The notes: generated by a model from the sequence alone, not told the origin. A stretch of DNA of 64,000 nucleotides from Silvania confinis (GCF_025564085.1 NZ_JAMGZJ010000071.1:1-64000); one strand, 5' to 3'. Positions 1-11,211 are shown, counted from the first letter of the stretch. Numbers and translations are program-made.

Positions 1-37
1 CCATGAAACAACAGTCTGGCTGCTATCTCGGAGAATA

Positions 38-114
38 TGGTGCATCCGGGAGGATTCGAACCTCCGACCGCTCGGTTCGTAGCCGAGTACTCTATCCAGC
101 TGAGCTACGGATGC
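38..114 (-). tRNA. tRNA-Arg (anticodon ACG)
   Basis: A 77-nt arginine tRNA, read on the minus strand, with encoded CCA end. The anticodon loop reads CTACGAA, so the anticodon is ACG (A34 normally becomes inosine and reads CGU/CGC/CGA). The T-arm GGTTCGAATCC and the D-arm AGCTCAGCTGGATAGAG are intact. It is the last gene of the serV-arg operon here and is identical to the copies at 312 and 453. Confidence 0.97.
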
Positions 115-179
115 ATCGGGATTTACTACTGGTACTGCTGATACGACATGCCGCTTTAAAAGCCACACGAAGTAAAAGA

Positions 180-272
180 TGGTGCATCCGGGAGGATTAC
201 TCGGCTGCGCCTCACCCTTCGGGCCGTTGCTCACGCAACGTTATCCTCCCTGGTGCTTGCGATTGTCTCGCA
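180..272 (-). repeat. tRNA-Arg 3'-end relic with structured rtT-like element
   Basis: Bases 180-198 repeat the last 19 nt of tRNA-Arg including CCA, but the rest of the tRNA is missing. In its place lies a sequence that can fold. An 8-bp stem pairs 190-197 with 243-250; inside are a 6-bp stem (225-230 with 235-240) and a small CCC/GGG loop (215-223). A second hairpin pairs 258-262 with 268-272. This recalls the rtT repeats of the E. coli tyrT operon, which also carry a 19-bp tRNA 3' end. Whether it is a processed RNA is inference. Confidence 0.7.
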
Positions 273-311
273 GACCATGAAACAACAGTTTAGCTGTTAT
301 CTCGGAGAATA

Positions 312-388
312 TGGTGCATCCGGGAGGATTCGAACCTCCGACCGCTCGGTTCGTAGCCGAGTACTCTATCCAGCTGAGCTACGGATGC
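312..388 (-). tRNA. tRNA-Arg (anticodon ACG)
   Basis: Second identical 77-nt tRNA-Arg(ACG) with encoded CCA. It lies exactly 274 bases from the copy at 38, and the spacers on both sides are also alike, so the two copies belong to a tandem duplication. Confidence 0.97.
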
Positions 389-452
389 ATCGGGATTTAC
401 TGCTGTACTGCTGATACTTCGTCCCGTTTCGAAAACGACAGGAAGTAAATGA

Positions 453-529
453 TGGTGCATCCGGGAGGATTCGAACCTCCGACCGCTCGGTTCGTAGCCG
501 AGTACTCTATCCAGCTGAGCTACGGATGC
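453..529 (-). tRNA. tRNA-Arg (anticodon ACG)
   Basis: Third identical 77-nt tRNA-Arg(ACG). It is separated by only four bases from the upstream serine tRNA, as in the E. coli serV-argVYZQ operon, so the two must be cut from one precursor. Confidence 0.97.
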
Positions 530-533
530 AAAA

Positions 534-626
534 TGGCGGTGAGGCGGGGATTCGAACCCCGGATGCAGCTTTTGACCGCATACTCCCTTAGCAGGGGAGC
601 GCCTTCAGCCTCTCGGCCACCTCACC
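534..626 (-). tRNA. serV: tRNA-Ser (anticodon GCU)
   Basis: A 93-nt class II tRNA with a long variable arm, encoded CCA and anticodon GCT in the loop CTGCTAA. It reads AGU/AGC codons. It is the promoter-proximal gene of the operon, and its sequence and position next to csrA match serV of E. coli. Confidence 0.96.
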
Positions 627-681
627 ACACAACGCCTCTTTCGAGTGCTTCGAGTTGCTCGTTAAGAGCTTCTCGTCGCTG

Positions 682-719
682 CGTGGCGCATATATTACTT
701 TCTGGGACTTATAAGTCAA
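682..719 (-). promoter_or_regulatory. Promoter of the serV-arg tRNA operon
   Basis: On the minus strand TTGACT (714-719) is followed after 16-17 bases by TAATAT/AATATA (691-697) and then a GC-rich discriminator GCGCCACGC (682-690). This is the layout of a growth-rate-controlled stable RNA promoter. It lies about 65 bases upstream of serV. The remaining gap, 720-937, shows no further gene. Confidence 0.7.
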
Positions 720-937
720 ACCTTTTTCCATACTCTTTTTTCGTTTGCACAAATCGCAGGCAAATTGCATGTAAAAGCCACAAACAGAGTGTTTTATAAG
801 CGTATTTTTCAGCCCTGATAGCAATAATGTGCAGGTATAAAGAGGATGTCAGCCAGAGATAGCCGATGCTGAGAGGTTAAAAAGGGAGCAGTTGAAATCG
901 AACGGTAACTTTTGATAGGAAGTATAGCGAGTGGGTT

Positions 938-961
938 GCGTCTCGCCAGACAGCGAGACGC
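938..961 (-). terminator. Hairpin after csrA
   Basis: A perfect 8-bp stem (938-945 with 954-961) starts seven bases after the csrA stop. No clear run of U follows, so it may be a weak terminator or a 3'-end stabilising hairpin. Confidence 0.5.
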
Positions 962-968
962 GATAATA

Positions 969-1154
969 TCAGTAACTGGACTGCTGGGATTTTTCAGCCT
1001 GGATACGCTGGTAGATCTCTTCACGATGAACAGAGACTTCTTTAGGGGCGTTCACACCAATACGTACCTGGTTGCCCTTCACCCCTAAAACTGTCACGGT
1101 GACCTCATCCCCAATCATGAGGGTCTCACCAACTCGACGAGTCAGAATCAGCAT
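969..1154 (-). CDS. csrA: Carbon storage regulator CsrA
   Basis: A 61-residue RNA-binding protein, full family length. It starts [11 protein letters not shown] and carries the conserved core [21 protein letters not shown], with Arg44-type RNA-contact residues present. CsrA dimers bind GGA motifs in mRNA leaders and repress or stabilise transcripts for glycogen, motility and biofilm; the sRNAs CsrB/C antagonise it. An AAGGAG ribosome site lies just before the ATG. The gene sits between alaS and the serV tRNA operon, as in E. coli. Its signalling partner BarA is also encoded in this window at 58492. Confidence 0.98.
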
Positions 1155-1388
1155 TCTTTGCTCCTTGAAAGATTAAAAGAGTCGGGTCTCTTGTATCCCG
1201 GCATTATCCATCATATAACGCCAAAAAGTAAGCGATGACAAACACGTAATGTGTAGGCAGTCACGGCATTACATTCTGTTAAACGTAAGTTTAGCCGATA
1301 TACACAAACTCAACCTGACTTTATCATTATCGATAGCGCAGTGCGCCACAACGAAAACGTCATGGCGCCTGTGTACGCTTTGTAGTTT

Positions 1389-4016
1389 TTACAGTTTAGA
1401 TCTTACCCAGTCTTCTACACTGGCTAATGCTGCCGGGAGGGCTGCCGCATCGGTACCACCGGCTTGCGCCATGTCCGGACGACCGCCTCCTTTACCGCCC
1501 ACTTGCTGAGCGACCATACCAATCAGTTCCCCTGCTTTAACACGGTCGATCACGTCCTTAGATACGCCCGCAATCAGAGAAACCTTACCTTCCGCTACCG
1601 TTGCCAGAACGATAACCGTTGAACCGAGCTGGTTCTTCAGATCGTCGACCATAGTACGAAGCATTTTCGGCTCAACGCCTGCCAGTTCACTTACCAGCAG
1701 CTTGATGCCGTTGATCTCAATCGCTTTGCTGGAGAGGTTAGCGCTCTCTGCAACAGCTGCCTGCTCTTTCAGTTGCTGCAGCTCTTTCTCAAGCTGACGA
1801 GTACGCTCCATAACGCTGCGTACTTTCTCGCCCAGGTTATGACTGTCGCCTTTCAGCAGCTGTGCGATATCGTGCAGCTGATCGCTCTGCGCATGCAGAA
1901 CCGCAATTGCACCTTCACCGGTGACCGCTTCGATACGACGCACGCCTGCCGCTGTACCGGATTCGGAAATGATGCGGAACAGACCGATGTCACCGGTGCG
2001 CGCAGCGTGCGTACCGCCGCACAGCTCGGTTGAGAAATCACCCATGCTCAACACGCGTACGCGTTCGTCATACTTCTCGCCAAACAGCGCCATCGCGCCT
2101 TTATTTCTGGCGGCGTCGAGATCCATGATGTTGGTTTCGATTGGCAGGTTACGACGGATCTGCGCATTCACCAGATCTTCCACCGCGCGGATTTCCGTCG
2201 GTTTCATCGCTTCGGTATGCGAGAAGTCGAAACGCAGCACTTTGTCATTCACCAACGAGCCTTTCTGCGCAACGTGCGTGCCCAGAACCTGGCGCAGCGC
2301 GGCATGCATCAGGTGCGTCGCGGAGTGGTTTAGACGAATACGCGCACGGCGAGCTTCGTCAACCAGAGCCTGCACGCCATCACCCACTTTCAGCGCGCCG
2401 AAGGTCAGCGTACCCAGGTGGCCAATCGCCTGACCGTATTTCTGCGTGTCGGTCACGGTAAAGCCGAAGTCAGCGCCTTTCAGTTCGCCTTTATCGCCTA
2501 CCTGACCACCGGACTCTGCGTAGAACGGGGTTTTGTCCAGAACCACGACCGCATTCTGGCCAGCACTGATGCTGTCTACAGCTTTGCCGTCAACAAACAG
2601 CGCGGTCACTTTACCGTTCAGTTCCAGATGCTCGTAGCCCTGGAATTCGCTGCTGCTATCCACGCGGATCATTGCGTTGTAGTCGGCGCCAAAACCGCTG
2701 GACTCACGCGCACGGCGGCGCTGCTCTTCCATTGCGGCTTCAAAGCCCACTTCGTCAACTTTGATGTTGCGCTCGCGGCAAACGTCAGCCGTCAGGTCAA
2801 CCGGGAAGCCGTAGGTGTCGTACAGGCGGAAAGCGGTTTCGCCATCCAGCGTGTCGCCTTTCAGCTTAGACAGTTCGTCGTCGAGCAGAGCCAGACCACG
2901 CTCCAGCGTGCGCGCAAACTGCTCTTCTTCGGTTTTCAGAACCTGCTCAACCTGCGCCTGCTGGCGTTTCAGTTCGTCACCGGCTGCGCCCATGACGCTC
3001 ACCAGCGGTCCCACCAGCTTATAGAAGAAGGTGTCTTGTGCGCCCAGCATGTTGCCGTGACGGATAGCGCGGCGAATGATGCGACGCAGCACGTAGCCAC
3101 GGTTTTCATTCGACGGGATCACGCCATCAGCAATCAGGAACGCACAGGAACGGATGTGGTCGGCAATAACGCGCAGTGATTTGTTACTCAGATCGGTCGC
3201 GCCAGTCACTTCGGCCACAGACTTAATCAGGGTGCTGAACAGGTCGATATCGTAGTTGGAGTTCACGTGCTGCAGCACGGCTGCGATACGCTCCAGACCC
3301 ATGCCGGTATCCACGGATGGCTTCGGCAATGGCTCCATGGTGCCGTCAATCTGACGGTTGAACTGCATGAAGACGATGTTCCAGATCTCAATGTAACGAT
3401 CGCCGTCCTCTTCTGCGCTGCCAGGAGGGCCGCCCCAGATGTGATCGCCATGATCGTAGAAAATTTCGGTGCATGGGCCGCAAGGACCGGTGTCGCCCAT
3501 CTGCCAGAAGTTGTCAGACGCATACGGCGCGCCTTTATTATCACCGATGCGAATAATACGTTCGCGCGGGATACCTACTTCTTTTTCCCAGATGTCATAG
3601 GCTTCATCGTCGGTTTCGTAGACGGTAACCCACAGACGCTCTTTCGGCAGGTTGAACCAGTTTTCACCGGTCAGCAGTTCCCATGCGTACTGTATCGCGT
3701 CATTTTTGAAATAGTCGCCGAAGCTGAAGTTGCCCAGCATTTCGAAGAATGTGTGGTGACGTGCGGTATAACCGACGTTTTCCAGATCGTTATGTTTACC
3801 GCCCGCGCGCACGCAGCGCTGCGAAGTGGTCGCGCGGGAATAATTACGCTTGTCGAGACCAAGGAAAACATCCTTGAACTGGTTCATCCCGGCGTTGGTA
3901 AACAGTAAAGTCGGATCGTTATTTGGTACCAGGGAGCTGCTGGCAACAACCTGGTGTCCCTTACTATGGTAAAAATCGAGAAACGCCTGTCGGATCTCAG
4001 CGGTGCTCTTGCTCAT
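1389..4016 (-). CDS. alaS: Alanine--tRNA ligase
   Basis: An 875-residue class II aminoacyl-tRNA synthetase, full length for the family. The N-terminal catalytic part begins [20 protein letters not shown] and includes the motif [11 protein letters not shown]. The central editing domain carries the zinc ligands HSATH (about residue 564) and CGGTH (about 666). The C-terminal part is the oligomerisation C-Ala domain ending in [12 protein letters not shown] and a short tail. It charges tRNA-Ala and clears mischarged Ser/Gly. Position between csrA and recX is as in E. coli. The 234-base gap to csrA shows no gene; an imperfect hairpin (near 1343-1371) follows the stop. Confidence 0.98.
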   Translation of the reverse strand: MSKSTAEIRQAFLDFYHSKGHQVVASSSLVPNNDPTLLFTNAGMNQFKDVFLGLDKRNYSRATTSQRCVRAGGKHNDLENVGYTARHHTFFEMLGNFSFGDYFKNDAIQYAWELLTGENWFNLPKERLWVTVYETDDEAYDIWEKEVGIPRERIIRIGDNKGAPYASDNFWQMGDTGPCGPCTEIFYDHGDHIWGGPPGSAEEDGDRYIEIWNIVFMQFNRQIDGTMEPLPKPSVDTGMGLERIAAVLQHVNSNYDIDLFSTLIKSVAEVTGATDLSNKSLRVIADHIRSCAFLIADGVIPSNENRGYVLRRIIRRAIRHGNMLGAQDTFFYKLVGPLVSVMGAAGDELKRQQAQVEQVLKTEEEQFARTLERGLALLDDELSKLKGDTLDGETAFRLYDTYGFPVDLTADVCRERNIKVDEVGFEAAMEEQRRRARESSGFGADYNAMIRVDSSSEFQGYEHLELNGKVTALFVDGKAVDSISAGQNAVVVLDKTPFYAESGGQVGDKGELKGADFGFTVTDTQKYGQAIGHLGTLTFGALKVGDGVQALVDEARRARIRLNHSATHLMHAALRQVLGTHVAQKGSLVNDKVLRFDFSHTEAMKPTEIRAVEDLVNAQIRRNLPIETNIMDLDAARNKGAMALFGEKYDERVRVLSMGDFSTELCGGTHAARTGDIGLFRIISESGTAAGVRRIEAVTGEGAIAVLHAQSDQLHDIAQLLKGDSHNLGEKVRSVMERTRQLEKELQQLKEQAAVAESANLSSKAIEINGIKLLVSELAGVEPKMLRTMVDDLKNQLGSTVIVLATVAEGKVSLIAGVSKDVIDRVKAGELIGMVAQQVGGKGGGRPDMAQAGGTDAAALPAALASVEDWVRSKL

Positions 4017-4147
4017 AATTATCCTGAAATCAAGCTAACGAAATGTCACAGCGAGTCGCAACGCAACGTTTGTTGGACGGACCAGCTACTGGAAAAAGTG
4101 GGAATAAGATAAGTTTTCTTGTGAGGGAAGTAAAATCCCGCATGCGC

Positions 4148-4648
4148 TCATTCGATAAAATTACGCCAGATATCCTGAATATCCTCCATCAGATAGCCGC
4201 GATAAAGCAAAAAACGCTGAATTTTAACTTTTTCTGAAAACTCGCGCGACAGCGGCTCACCAAACTTACGCACCGCCTGCTCCCGCGCCTGTTCGCACCA
4301 GTCGATGTCGCATTCGCGCATCGCTTTTTCGCTGGTTTCTCGCGCAATGCCTTTTTGATTTAACTCCTGACGGATGCGCGCCGGGCCATAACCTTTACGG
4401 CTGCGGCTGGCAATAAAGCGTGCGACAAAACGCGTGTCATCGAGATAGCTGTGCTCATAGCACCAGGCGATGACGCGGTCATAATCTTCTGCGGTAGCGT
4501 CGATGGCTTCTGGCCCGTTTTTAGTCATAACCGGCGCGACGAGTTTGCGGCGAAGTTCCTGTTCACTGTGGTCACGAACCGCAAGAATGCGTACTGCGCG
4601 ATCTAACAGGCGGGCATACGCCGGGCGACGTACTGTAGATTCACTCAT
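4148..4648 (-). CDS. recX: RecA regulatory protein RecX
   Basis: A 166-residue all-helical repeat protein that binds RecA filaments and limits their growth. The sequence shows the tandem three-helix RecX repeats with the conserved stretches [26 protein letters not shown] and RFLLYRGY. Length equals the E. coli protein. It lies downstream of recA on the same strand with a terminator in between (4669-4699), so it is probably expressed by readthrough of the SOS-induced recA transcript. The 131 bases between recX and alaS hold nothing recognisable. Confidence 0.96.
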   Translation of the reverse strand: MSESTVRRPAYARLLDRAVRILAVRDHSEQELRRKLVAPVMTKNGPEAIDATAEDYDRVIAWCYEHSYLDDTRFVARFIASRSRKGYGPARIRQELNQKGIARETSEKAMRECDIDWCEQAREQAVRKFGEPLSREFSEKVKIQRFLLYRGYLMEDIQDIWRNFIE

Positions 4649-4668
4649 AGATAAACCTGCTACGGTTG

Positions 4669-4699
4669 AAAAGCAAAAAGGGCCGCATTATGCGACCCT
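4669..4699 (-). terminator. recA terminator before recX
   Basis: On the minus strand a 9-bp stem (4691-4699 with 4679-4687, loop of three) is followed by TTTTTGCTTTT. It is a strong intrinsic terminator between recA and recX, as known in E. coli, where it leaks to give low recX expression. Confidence 0.85.
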
Positions 4700-4703
4700 T
4701 GTT

Positions 4704-4830
4704 TATACCCGTCATACTTCAAGTTGCCTGCGCGTTGGCTTTCCTCGCTCACCCCAGTCACTTACTGGAGTAAGCTCCTGGGGACTCCCTGCGTCACCGC
4801 CTTCCTGCAACTCGAATTATTTAGGGTATA
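4704..4830. repeat. ERIC (IRU) element in the recA 3' untranslated region
   Basis: A 127-bp imperfect palindrome, the full length of an Enterobacterial Repetitive Intergenic Consensus. The ends TATACCCGTCATACTTCAAG and GCAACTCGAATTATTTAGGG are inverted repeats. The core contains CGCTCACCCCAGTCACTTAC and GTAAGCTCCTGGGGA, which match the known ERIC primer core. It lies 13 bases after the recA stop and before the recA terminator, so it is transcribed as part of the recA message. Confidence 0.93.
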
Positions 4831-4843
4831 TTACATCCGATTA

Positions 4844-5911
<1,068 letters not shown>

Positions 5912-5965
5912 TCATGCCGGGAGAAGCGACTGTGCTTCACCGTGGATTTCTGTTCTGTTGCTGCA

Positions 5966-5993
5966 ATTATACTGTATGGTCATACAGTATCAA
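5966..5993 (-). promoter_or_regulatory. recA promoter with LexA (SOS) box
   Basis: On the minus strand TTGATA (5988-5993), a 16-bp spacer and TATAAT (5966-5971) form the promoter. The palindrome TACTGTATGACCATACAGTA (5970-5989) fills the spacer and matches the LexA consensus CTGT-N8-ACAG, so LexA occludes RNA polymerase. It is nearly identical to the E. coli recA control region. Confidence 0.96.
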
Positions 5994-6487
5994 GTCTTTT
6001 GTAGAAATTGTTGCCAGAGCGTTTTTAACGCATAGGCGGCCGCCTGCCGACGCACGCTTTCACGGTCGCCGCTAAAGCACTCCCGTCGGGTGACCCCCTC
6101 TCCCTGCGCCGTCGCAAAGCCAAACCACACGGTGCCGACAGGCTTCTGTGCACTGCCGCCGTCCGGCCCGGCGATGCCGCTTATCGAAATCGCGTAATCC
6201 GCACGGGCGGCACGCAACGCGCCAATCGCCATCTCGACCACCACCGGTTCGCTCACTGCGCCATGCTCTATCAACGTCGGTTCACGCACGGCGATCATCT
6301 GCATTTTTGCTTCATTACTGTAGGTGACAAAGCCGCGATCAAACCAGGCGGAGCTGCCGGCAATATCGGTGATGACTTTCGCCACCCAGCCGCCGGTACA
6401 GGATTCTGCCGTGGTTACCGTCGCGCCGCGCTGTTTGAGCGCCTGCCCCACCGCTTCACTCAGCTGCATCAATTCATGGTCAGTCAT
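5990..6487 (-). CDS. pncC: Nicotinamide-nucleotide amidohydrolase PncC (YgaD)
   Basis: A 165-residue CinA C-terminal family enzyme. It deamidates nicotinamide mononucleotide to nicotinate mononucleotide in pyridine nucleotide salvage. Family motifs TTAESCTGG, YSNEAK, SGIAGPDGGS and KPVGTVWFG are visible. The frame is open 55 codons further upstream, but the ATG at 6487 is chosen because MTDHELMQLSEAVGQ matches the family start and a GGAGC site precedes it. Its stop lies at the recA promoter. Confidence 0.95.
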   Translation of the reverse strand: MTDHELMQLSEAVGQALKQRGATVTTAESCTGGWVAKVITDIAGSSAWFDRGFVTYSNEAKMQMIAVREPTLIEHGAVSEPVVVEMAIGALRAARADYAISISGIAGPDGGSAQKPVGTVWFGFATAQGEGVTRRECFSGDRESVRRQAAAYALKTLWQQFLQKT

Positions 6488-6604
6488 CGTGTTTTGCTCC
6501 AAAAGAACCTGCTGCACAAGATAACACTTTACCTGACGACCGGCAGGATCGGGCTGCAGTTTTACGAGCGCCCTTCCGCAAAACCAGCCCAGCATGCACG
6601 CAAA

Positions 6605-6637
6605 GTAAAAAAGGTGAGCGGAGGTCATCCGCTCACC
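6605..6637 (-). terminator. mltB terminator
   Basis: On the minus strand a perfect 10-bp stem GGTGAGCGGA/TCCGCTCACC (6613-6637) is followed by a run of T (6605-6612). It ends mltB transcription before pncC. Confidence 0.9.
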
Positions 6638-6660
6638 TTTCTTCCTGCACAATCAACCCA

Positions 6661-7755
6661 TTAATTGAACGGGGATGTGGCCTGCGCCTGCGCCACCGCC
6701 AGCCCTAACTGCCAGACCGCCATCGCATAGTGGGTGCTGTGGTTATAGCGGGTGATGGTGTAAAAGTTCGGCAAACCGTACCAGTATTGATAACCCGTAC
6801 CAATGTCCAGACGCAACAGGCTGACCTGCTGATTACCGGCGATCGGCTGCTGCGGCGTTAACCCTGCTGCGGTCAGCTGCGCCGCGCTGTACTTGGTTTT
6901 GAAGCCATTTTCCAGCCCGACTGCCTGGCCATTGGCCTGAATAGCAACCGGCTCGCCTTTCTTCCAGCCGTGGCCTTTGAAATAGTTGGCGACGCTGCCA
7001 ATCGCATCTTCGGGATCCCACAGGTTGATGTGTCCGTCCCCGTTAAAATCGACCGCGTATTCCTTATATGACGACGGCATAAACTGCCCATAGCCCATCG
7101 CCCCGGCGAAGGAACCTTTCAGATCCAGCGGATCGTCCTGCTCATCGCGCGCCATCAGCAGGAAGGTTTCCAGCTCGGAAGAGAAGTACTCCGCGCGGCG
7201 CGGGTAGTTAAAGGAGAGGGTCGCCAGCGCATCAAGAATGCGGGTTTTACCCATCACCCGGCCCCAGCGGGTTTCGACGCCAATAATCCCGACGATGATT
7301 TCCGGCGGCACGCCGTACACCTGCCACGCGCGGGTCAGCGCATCCTGATATTGATTCCAGAACGCCACGCCGTTTTGCACGTTGTCCGGGGTAATAAATT
7401 GCTGGCGGTAGCGCAGCCACGCGCCGTTCGGCCCGGCCGGTGGCTGGGTGGTCGGTGCCTGGCGGTCCATCAGACGCAGGACATAGTCCAGACGTTTGGC
7501 CTGAGAGAGGATCTCCTGCAGCTGGGTCTTATTAAAACCGTGTTTGCTCACCATTTTATCGATGAACTGCTCTGCATTCGGGTTGTTGGCAAAGTCGCCC
7601 CCCATCTGCATCACATTGTGCTGAGGTTCCAGCAGGAAGCCGCCGGAAGGCGCACCCGCGGTTTGCTGGGCCGCTGCTTCGGTTTTCGGTTTACTGCTGC
7701 AGGCTGAAAGCAGAATTAGCGCAGGCAATAAGACTGCATAACGACGCTTGAACAT
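6661..7755 (-). CDS. mltB: Membrane-bound lytic murein transglycosylase B
   Basis: A 364-residue outer-membrane lipoprotein that cleaves peptidoglycan to 1,6-anhydromuropeptides. The signal peptide ends in the lipobox LLSACSS, with the lipid-carrying Cys at about residue 19. The family core contains IIGVETRWGRVMG, where the Glu is the catalytic acid, then GAMGYGQFMPSSY and a calcium-type loop DFNGDGHINLWDPEDA. The ATG at 7755 is chosen over an in-frame start 21 codons upstream because only it gives a proper signal peptide. It is divergent from the srl operon. Confidence 0.96.
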   Translation of the reverse strand: MFKRRYAVLLPALILLSACSSKPKTEAAAQQTAGAPSGGFLLEPQHNVMQMGGDFANNPNAEQFIDKMVSKHGFNKTQLQEILSQAKRLDYVLRLMDRQAPTTQPPAGPNGAWLRYRQQFITPDNVQNGVAFWNQYQDALTRAWQVYGVPPEIIVGIIGVETRWGRVMGKTRILDALATLSFNYPRRAEYFSSELETFLLMARDEQDDPLDLKGSFAGAMGYGQFMPSSYKEYAVDFNGDGHINLWDPEDAIGSVANYFKGHGWKKGEPVAIQANGQAVGLENGFKTKYSAAQLTAAGLTPQQPIAGNQQVSLLRLDIGTGYQYWYGLPNFYTITRYNHSTHYAMAVWQLGLAVAQAQATSPFN

Positions 7756-7912
7756 GGCACATCCATTCCAGGGAATTCGATAAGTGGCAAGTATGGTAAA
7801 GCATCCGGGACACCTCAAGGAAGGGGCGCGGACCTGCCCCGCAAAATCTTTACGCTGCCCAAAGACAAATTCAGCGCCTTCTCAGCCAGAGATGACGTCC
7901 ATGCATCAAAAT

Positions 7913-9550
<1,638 letters not shown>

Positions 9551-9562
9551 GAGGTGCTTGCG

Positions 9563-9925
9563 ATGACTGTGATTTACCAGACCACCATTACCCGTATCGG
9601 CCAGAGCGCCCCGGATGCGCTCTGCGACCAGATGCTGATTACCTTTCGCGAGGGCGCGCCTGCGGATATCGAAGAGTTTTGCTTTATCCACTGTCACGGC
9701 GAGCTGAACGGCGAACTGCTGCCCGGCAGCCAGCTCACCCTTGGGGAAACCTGCTACCCGGTGACAGCCGTGGGCAGTGTCGCCGGGCAAAACCTGCGCG
9801 AGCTGGGGCATATCACCCTGCGTTTTGATGGCCAGACCGAGGCGGAATATCCGGGCACCGTGCATGTCGCCGGGCCGGTTCCGCAGGCGGTGATGGCCGG
9901 TTGTGTCCTGAAATTTGTTGCTTAA
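9563..9925 (+). CDS. srlB: Sorbitol PTS EIIA component
   Basis: A 120-residue soluble EIIA subunit. It takes phosphate from HPr and passes it to SrlE; the active histidine lies in FIHCHGEL (His43 or His45). The start MTVIYQTTITRIG fits the family; an in-frame upstream start three codons earlier is less likely because the GAGG ribosome site fits the ATG at 9563. The gene follows srlE after 12 bases. The C-terminus is a few residues shorter than in E. coli. Confidence 0.96.
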   Translation: MTVIYQTTITRIGQSAPDALCDQMLITFREGAPADIEEFCFIHCHGELNGELLPGSQLTLGETCYPVTAVGSVAGQNLRELGHITLRFDGQTEAEYPGTVHVAGPVPQAVMAGCVLKFVA

Positions 9926-9939
9926 TAAAGGAGAGAAAG

Positions 9940-10719
9940 ATGAATCAGGTTGCTGTTGTCATTGGTGGGGGACAAACCTTAGGGGAATATCTCTGCCGTG
10001 GGCTGGCCGCAGAAGGTTATCGCGTCGCGGTCGTGGATATTCAAAGCGAAAAAGCCGCTCGGGTTGCCAGCGTCATCAATCAGGAGTTTGGCGAGGGGAT
10101 GGCATACGGCTTTGGTGCCGACGCCACCAGCGAACAGAGCGTGCTGGCGCTGTCGCACGGGGTGAATGAGATTTTTGGCCGCGTCGACCTGCTGGTCTAC
10201 AGCGCCGGGATCGCCAAAGCCGCGTTTATCAGCGACGTGGCACTCGGGGATTTCGACCGCTCTTTACAGGTGAATCTGGTCGGCTATTTCCTCTGTGCCC
10301 GCGAGTTCTCCCGGCTGATGATCCGCGACGGCATTGCCGGGCGCATCATTCAGATCAACTCCAAGTCCGGCAAGGTGGGCAGTAAACATAACTCTGGCTA
10401 CAGCGCAGCGAAATTTGGCGGCGTGGGGCTGACGCAGTCCCTGGCGCTGGACCTGGCCGAGTACGGCATCACCGTGCATTCCCTGATGCTCGGCAATCTG
10501 CTGAAATCGCCGATGTTCCAGTCTCTGCTGCCGCAATACGCCAGCAAGCTGGGAATTGAAGCGGATCAGGTGGAGCAATATTACATCGACAAAGTACCGC
10601 TCAAGCGCGGTTGCGATTATCAGGATGTGCTGAACATGCTGCTGTTTTATGCCAGCCCAAAAGCGTCTTACTGCACTGGCCAGTCGATCAATATCACCGG
10701 CGGGCAGGTGATGTTCTGA
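9940..10719 (+). CDS. srlD: Sorbitol-6-phosphate 2-dehydrogenase
   Basis: A 259-residue short-chain dehydrogenase, same length as in E. coli. It oxidises sorbitol 6-phosphate to fructose 6-phosphate with NAD. The Rossmann glycines are in VVIGGGQTLGEYL, the catalytic Ser in INSKSGKVG and the Tyr-Lys pair in SGYSAAKFG. The ATG at 9940 follows AAGGAGAG; a longer open frame upstream overlaps srlB and lacks a ribosome site. It lies 14 bases after srlB. Confidence 0.97.
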   Translation: MNQVAVVIGGGQTLGEYLCRGLAAEGYRVAVVDIQSEKAARVASVINQEFGEGMAYGFGADATSEQSVLALSHGVNEIFGRVDLLVYSAGIAKAAFISDVALGDFDRSLQVNLVGYFLCAREFSRLMIRDGIAGRIIQINSKSGKVGSKHNSGYSAAKFGGVGLTQSLALDLAEYGITVHSLMLGNLLKSPMFQSLLPQYASKLGIEADQVEQYYIDKVPLKRGCDYQDVLNMLLFYASPKASYCTGQSINITGGQVMF

Positions 10720-10737
10720 TCGTGCTTAAACGCTGAC

Positions 10738-10771
10738 TTGTAGGCCGGGCAAGCGCAGTGCCGCCCGGCAA
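10738..10771. repeat. REP element between srlD and gutM
   Basis: TTGTAGGCCGGGC followed by GCCCGGC (10744-10750 with 10763-10769) is a typical enterobacterial REP/PU palindrome. It lies inside the operon and may stabilise the upstream srlAEBD message relative to gutM-srlR. Confidence 0.85.
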
Positions 10772-10788
10772 AACCACAGGAGCCAAAC

Positions 10789-11148
10789 ATGGTCACCACA
10801 TTAATCACCGTCGCCGTTATCGCCTGGCTGTGCCAGCTGGTGCTTGGCGGCTGGCAAATCCACCGTTTCAATCGCGCCTTCGACGCCCTTTGCCAACGCG
10901 GTCGCGTCGGCGTGGGCCGTTCCGGCGGGCGTTTCAAACCGCGGGTGGTGATTGCCATCGCGCTGGATGATAACAACCGGGTCTGCGACTCGCTGATGAT
11001 GCGCGGGCTGACGGTCTTTGCCCGCCCGATGAAAATTGCCGCACTTAACGGCCTCCCCCTGCAGGAATTAGAGCCGGGTGTGATCTTTCCCCATGATTCA
11101 CTCTGTCAGAATGCACTATCATTAGCGCTTAAATTGAAACATGGATAA
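10789..11148 (+). CDS. gutM: Glucitol operon activator GutM
   Basis: A 119-residue protein, the length of E. coli GutM (SrlM). It starts with a hydrophobic helix (TLITVAVIAWLCQLVLGGWQ), then a basic part GRVGVGRSGGRFKPRVV, and ends ALSLALKLKHG. In E. coli it activates the srl operon in concert with the SrlR repressor; the mechanism is not obvious from sequence. A REP element separates it from srlD. Confidence 0.95.
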   Translation: MVTTLITVAVIAWLCQLVLGGWQIHRFNRAFDALCQRGRVGVGRSGGRFKPRVVIAIALDDNNRVCDSLMMRGLTVFARPMKIAALNGLPLQELEPGVIFPHDSLCQNALSLALKLKHG

Positions 11149-11170
11149 TTTCGTTGTGAACGTTATAAGC

Positions 11171-11192
11171 TTGCGAAATTATCATTTCGCAA
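11171..11192. promoter_or_regulatory. Perfect inverted repeat upstream of srlR
   Basis: TTGCGAAA-N6-TTTCGCAA is a perfect 8-bp palindrome 19 bases before the srlR start codon. It could be an operator or an RNA hairpin near the ribosome site. It shares no obvious core with the repeats before srlA. Confidence 0.55.
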
Positions 11193-11211
11193 CGTAAGGA
11201 ACTCAACGTCT

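Larger units (their letters stand above)
1..471 (-). repeat. Tandem duplication in the tRNA-Arg operon (period 274)
   Basis: Bases 1-37 match 275-311 with three differences. The tRNAs at 38-114 and 312-388 are identical. The following spacers (115-179 and 389-452) are clearly related, and both run into a tRNA 3' end. The operon therefore contains a direct repeat with a 274-base offset, extending past the left edge of the window. Confidence 0.85.

Noticed and set aside
30..120. Possible integration site for a genomic island at the tRNA-Arg genes
   Set aside because: tRNA-Arg ends are common targets, and a tRNA 3' end is repeated at 180-198, but no integrase or foreign genes are nearby. The repeats fit operon duplication better.
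3..293. ORF of 96 codons across the tRNA cluster (and a similar one at 449-799)
   Set aside because: They run through tRNA genes on the opposite strand and their similar peptides merely reflect the repeated tRNA sequence. No ribosome site.
588..824. Minus-strand ORF of 78 codons ending inside serV
   Set aside because: It overlaps the tRNA promoter and the serV gene and has no family resemblance.
1249..1509. Plus-strand ORF over the alaS end
   Set aside because: Most of it is the complement of alaS; no ribosome site and no recognisable protein.
4043..4237. Plus-strand ORF of 64 codons between alaS and recX
   Set aside because: It runs into the recX coding region on the other strand and lacks a ribosome site.
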